This document shows positions 61,303-64,000 of a stretch of 64,000 nucleotides of DNA, piece by piece. The notes below the pieces were generated by a model that worked only from the letters and a program-made list of their open reading frames with translations, was not told the DNA's origin and searched no databases. Within the stretch, counting starts at the first letter, position 1; each line of letters starts with the position of its first letter. A program made the position numbers and the translations under genes. The DNA comes from Lamellibrachia satsuma. Lineage: Eukaryota; Annelida; Polychaeta; Sabellida; Siboglinidae. The stretch spans positions 69,501-133,500 of the forward strand of contig BSQZ01000096.1 in assembly GCA_033239005.1 (NCBI GenBank), read 5' to 3'.

Positions 61303-61775
61303 AACAACAGGCCAGTGTAACAGGGTACCGCCACAACAGGCCAGTGTAACAGGGTACCGCCACAGCAGGCCCGTGTAACAGGGTACCGCCACAGCAGGCC
61401 CGTGTAACAGGGTACCGCCACAACAGGCCAGTGTAACAGGGTACCGCCACAGCAGGCCCGTGTAACAGGGTACCGCAACAACAGGCCAGTGTAACAGGGT
61501 ACCGCCACAGCAGGCCCGTGTAACAGGGTACCGCCACAACAGGCCAGTGTAACAGGGTACCGCCACAACAGGCCCGTGGAACAGGGTACCGCCACGAAAG
61601 GCCCCTGTAACAGGGTACCACTACAACAGGCCCGTGTAACAGGGTACCGCCATAACAGGCCCGTGTAACATGGTATCGCCACAACAGGCCCATGTAATAG
61701 GGTACCACCAAAACAGGCCCGTGTAACAGGGTATCGCCACAACAGGCCCGTGTAACAGGATACCGCCACAACACT
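61303..61775. repeat. 29-bp minisatellite, ~16 copies
   Basis: Units contain acaggcccgtgtaacagggt followed by accgccaca; most units carry a KpnI-like ggtacc. Two main variants alternate (gcccgtg and gccagtg). Because 29 is not a multiple of 3, three long minus-strand frames cycle through the unit; they are artefacts. The unit is unrelated to the 29-bp unit at 35160-45178. Confidence 0.95.
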
Positions 61776-62524
61776 GACAGTGTCACTGGCCCGGGAAGCC
61801 TGTTTTTGAGAAGGGAAATGCAAGTTAGTTGAATTTGTTTAAATTGACAATATCAAAGAGTAACAACAAAGTACCAAACGTTTTAATATTATAAAGCATG
61901 AATGATGTGACCATCTCAGATTAGTGATTAGTTTGAGATTACGGAATGAAAGCGGACGCCGACTGGCTCGCAACTTGCGATCACTAATATGACCTGATTT
62001 TCGCACATGCGCGGAGCTTGTCAACTTTCTCTAATGGCGTCTGTTTGTTTTGATAACCATAGGTATTTAACTAAAAACAACTTTTCTAACAATTTGTTTG
62101 CCCTCAGTCGATGAAATAACTGTTAGTGGTATATATTACGGAATCCTTGCTAAAAATGTCTTCTGTTTTTTTGTGTGAAAACGTCTGTGACAATTCACCT
62201 TTATGTATAAAAAGGTAGACGGGAAACAGTCACCTTTCTGTAATTTTTTATCGAACTTCGCCTGATCCGGAAAGGGTGTATATAATTGTGTAGAAATATA
62301 ATGGAAAATATTAATGAAATTTAACTTTGTTTTCTAAAGATTTATTTTTATATTGCTAACAATGTTTATTATACTTGTACAAGTTGTGATTGTGTTGGCG
62401 GAAAGTAATTAATAAGTATTGTACTTCAATTTTCTCCCATTTCCATTTGTAAATGTTTTATGTATATTGCTTTATAGTTTTGTTTGTATTTATTCGCTTT
62501 GAAATAAATTATTTAATTGAATTG

Positions 62525-62528
<4 letters not shown>
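61776..62528. other. No gene recognised
   Basis: AT-rich sequence; the end (attatttaattgaattgaat) leads into the next (AT)n tract. Confidence 0.45.

Positions 62529-62594
<66 letters not shown>
62529..62594. repeat. (AT)n microsatellite
   Basis: About 66 bp of AT dinucleotide. Confidence 0.95.
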
Positions 62595-62596
<2 letters not shown>

Positions 62597-62658
62597 GAAT
62601 TAAATAATATCTAAGGAGTAATTTGGTCGTAGAGTGTCACTCAAATATACAAATGAAA

Positions 62659-62805
62659 GATGGCTCCAATGTTACGGACTATCATCAAGATGGCTCCAAT
62701 GTTGTGGACTATCATCAAGATGGCTCCAATGTTGCGGACTGTCATCAAGATGGCTCCAATGTTGCGGACTATCAAGATGGCTCCAATGTTGCGGACTGTC
62801 ACGAA
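62659..62805. repeat. 30-bp minisatellite, ~5 copies
   Basis: Unit contains gatggctccaatgttgcgga and ctatcatcaa. One unit has lost six bases (atcaagatgg). Open frames in several phases are by-products of the period. Confidence 0.93.
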
Positions 62806-63470
62806 GCGAAATTCGATCAAAATTGACAGAAAGGTGATTGTTTCTCGTCTCGTATGGTGGAGTGACAACTTCGTTTCTATGCGCATGCCAAGTTTTGTTT
62901 GGCACATTTGTTCGTAGTAGTTTCTTATCCAGCCCTTCTTTATGGTGGTTTTGGATGAGATTATAAAATAATTATTGTTCAAATTACAGTACTAATCATT
63001 ACGATAGAAAACAAGCTAAACATCGCCGAAGTGAGTTCATTTAACCGTGGCGTGGTCATATTGCATTGTGCAGAGCCTCAAATGATCGACATTTACGAAT
63101 ATTTTAATTGGGAAAATTAAGATAGCACATGTGTGTCAGTAGAAGACAGTTATGACACAGCGAACGTGATGAAGAAAGTAGATGAGAATTACAACCCAGG
63201 ACAGTCAGAAGTGCTTCAGACACACATATTTTGGAGTGTGCAATGGTAAAACCTCTTTGACATTGTCTTAACTGAGCTACGTAATTGTGCAGATGGTTGT
63301 CGCTTAGCTTTAGACAAAATAGTATTCACTGCAAAAGATAATAACATTCAGGAATTATTATCACGTGACACAAACCTGAACTTGAAAAGAGCAATTGTCA
63401 TTAGCCGTGCATGTAAGCAAAGCACACAGCATGCCAAAGATGAATGCCAGTGGCAGTGCAAGTCATGACA
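62806..63470. other. No gene recognised
   Basis: No convincing exon. Confidence 0.4.
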
Positions 63471-63797
63471 TTGACAAAATGAGTACTAAAGGCTCATCAC
63501 ACAAAGTGAGAACTAAAAGCTCATAACACAAAGTGAGAACTAAAAGCTCATAACACAAAGTGAGAACTAAAAGCTCATAACACAAAGTGAGAACTAAAAG
63601 CTCATAACACAAAGTGAGAACTAAAAGCTCATCACACAAAGTGACAACTAAAAGCTCATCACACAAAGTGACAACTAAAACTCTTCACACAAAGTGAGAA
63701 CTAAAAGCTAATCACACAAAGTGAATATTACACGCTATTCACACAGATTTAGTACTACACGCTCATAACACAAATTGAGTACTACACGCTCATCACT
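63471..63797. repeat. 27-bp minisatellite, ~12 copies
   Basis: Unit contains gagaactaaaagctcataac and acaaagt. The middle units are identical, the outer ones diverge (tactacacgctcat at the right). Confidence 0.94.
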
Positions 63798-63973
63798 AAA
63801 TCTAGATCAGTAAACTTGTGTAACTAGTAGGCTGCACAATAAACATATAATCTTGACGTATTGTTTGTACGTTATTAGCTTAAAAGCAAACAATTTGGTA
63901 TATGGTGTTAGAAGTGACCTACCGTTACGTGTTGGATGGATTGTTTAATTATAAGCTCAGCAGGATTGCGTCA

Positions 63974-63996
63974 ATACAATACAATACAATACAATA
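63974..63996. repeat. (AATAC)n pentanucleotide repeat
   Basis: About 4-5 units of aatac at the window end. Confidence 0.85.
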
Positions 63997-64000
63997 AAGA

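Noticed and set aside
61265..61823. Three long minus-strand frames (up to 174 codons)
   Set aside because: All three cycle through the same 29-bp unit; no non-repetitive domain.

Overview
The window is a repeat-dominated, AT-rich stretch of an animal nuclear genome. The best taxonomic clue is a three-exon gene on the + strand (53614-60346) for a secreted globin of the annelid extracellular type. It has a signal peptide, the two cysteines of the intrachain disulfide, distal and proximal His, and introns at the two classical globin positions (phase 2 in helix B, phase 0 in helix G). I infer an annelid. A siboglinid tubeworm or another polychaete is possible, but the sequence alone does not decide.

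Layout. 1-3864: an 18-bp/54-bp minisatellite, candidate 3' exons of a DUF4806-like gene with a poly(A) signal, a long (AT)n tract, a near-perfect ~258-bp inverted repeat, and a ~120-bp-period AT-rich satellite. 3865-4783: a perfect (GT)n tract of about 919 bp. 4866-6890: a decayed LINE (+), then an integrase-core-like exon fragment. 9788-10680: an L2-like LINE fragment (-). 11165-11800: a foldback-like element with inverted ends. 12500-13231: a GPCR-like exon or pseudogene (-). 14333-20165: an L2-like LINE (-) split at its reverse-transcriptase catalytic box by a nested 2.7-kb CR1-like LINE (15553-18262). 21320-29960: scattered CR1 and other LINE fragments with microsatellites. 32390-33180: an old tandem duplication. 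34140-35165: another LINE fragment. 35160-45178: a ~10-kb degenerate array with a 29-bp period, containing larger internal duplications and recurrent non-repeat cassettes. 45184-46690: a second, truncated foldback-like copy, then a broken protein-primed type B DNA polymerase fragment. 47138-50104: a ~690-bp duplicated segment on either side of a CR1 fragment (+). 50175-52035: 51-bp and 39-bp minisatellites and a tRNA-like sequence. 52190-60640: CR1 fragments and the globin gene. 60640-64000: simple and minisatellite arrays.

How the parts relate. The globin gene is the only complete-looking host gene. Its first intron (5.8 kb) holds a 41-bp minisatellite that has been split by a near-full-length CR1-like retrotransposon (54379-58973). 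That element keeps an open ORF1 (zinc finger plus SGNH-esterase type) and an ORF2 interrupted by only a few frameshifts. At least seven other pieces of the same CR1 family lie in the window, so this family has been a main force shaping the locus. Apart from the globin, the ORF1 and a few candidate exons, most long open frames here come from tandem repeats or dead transposons. All calls were made by reading the sequence; no database search was run.
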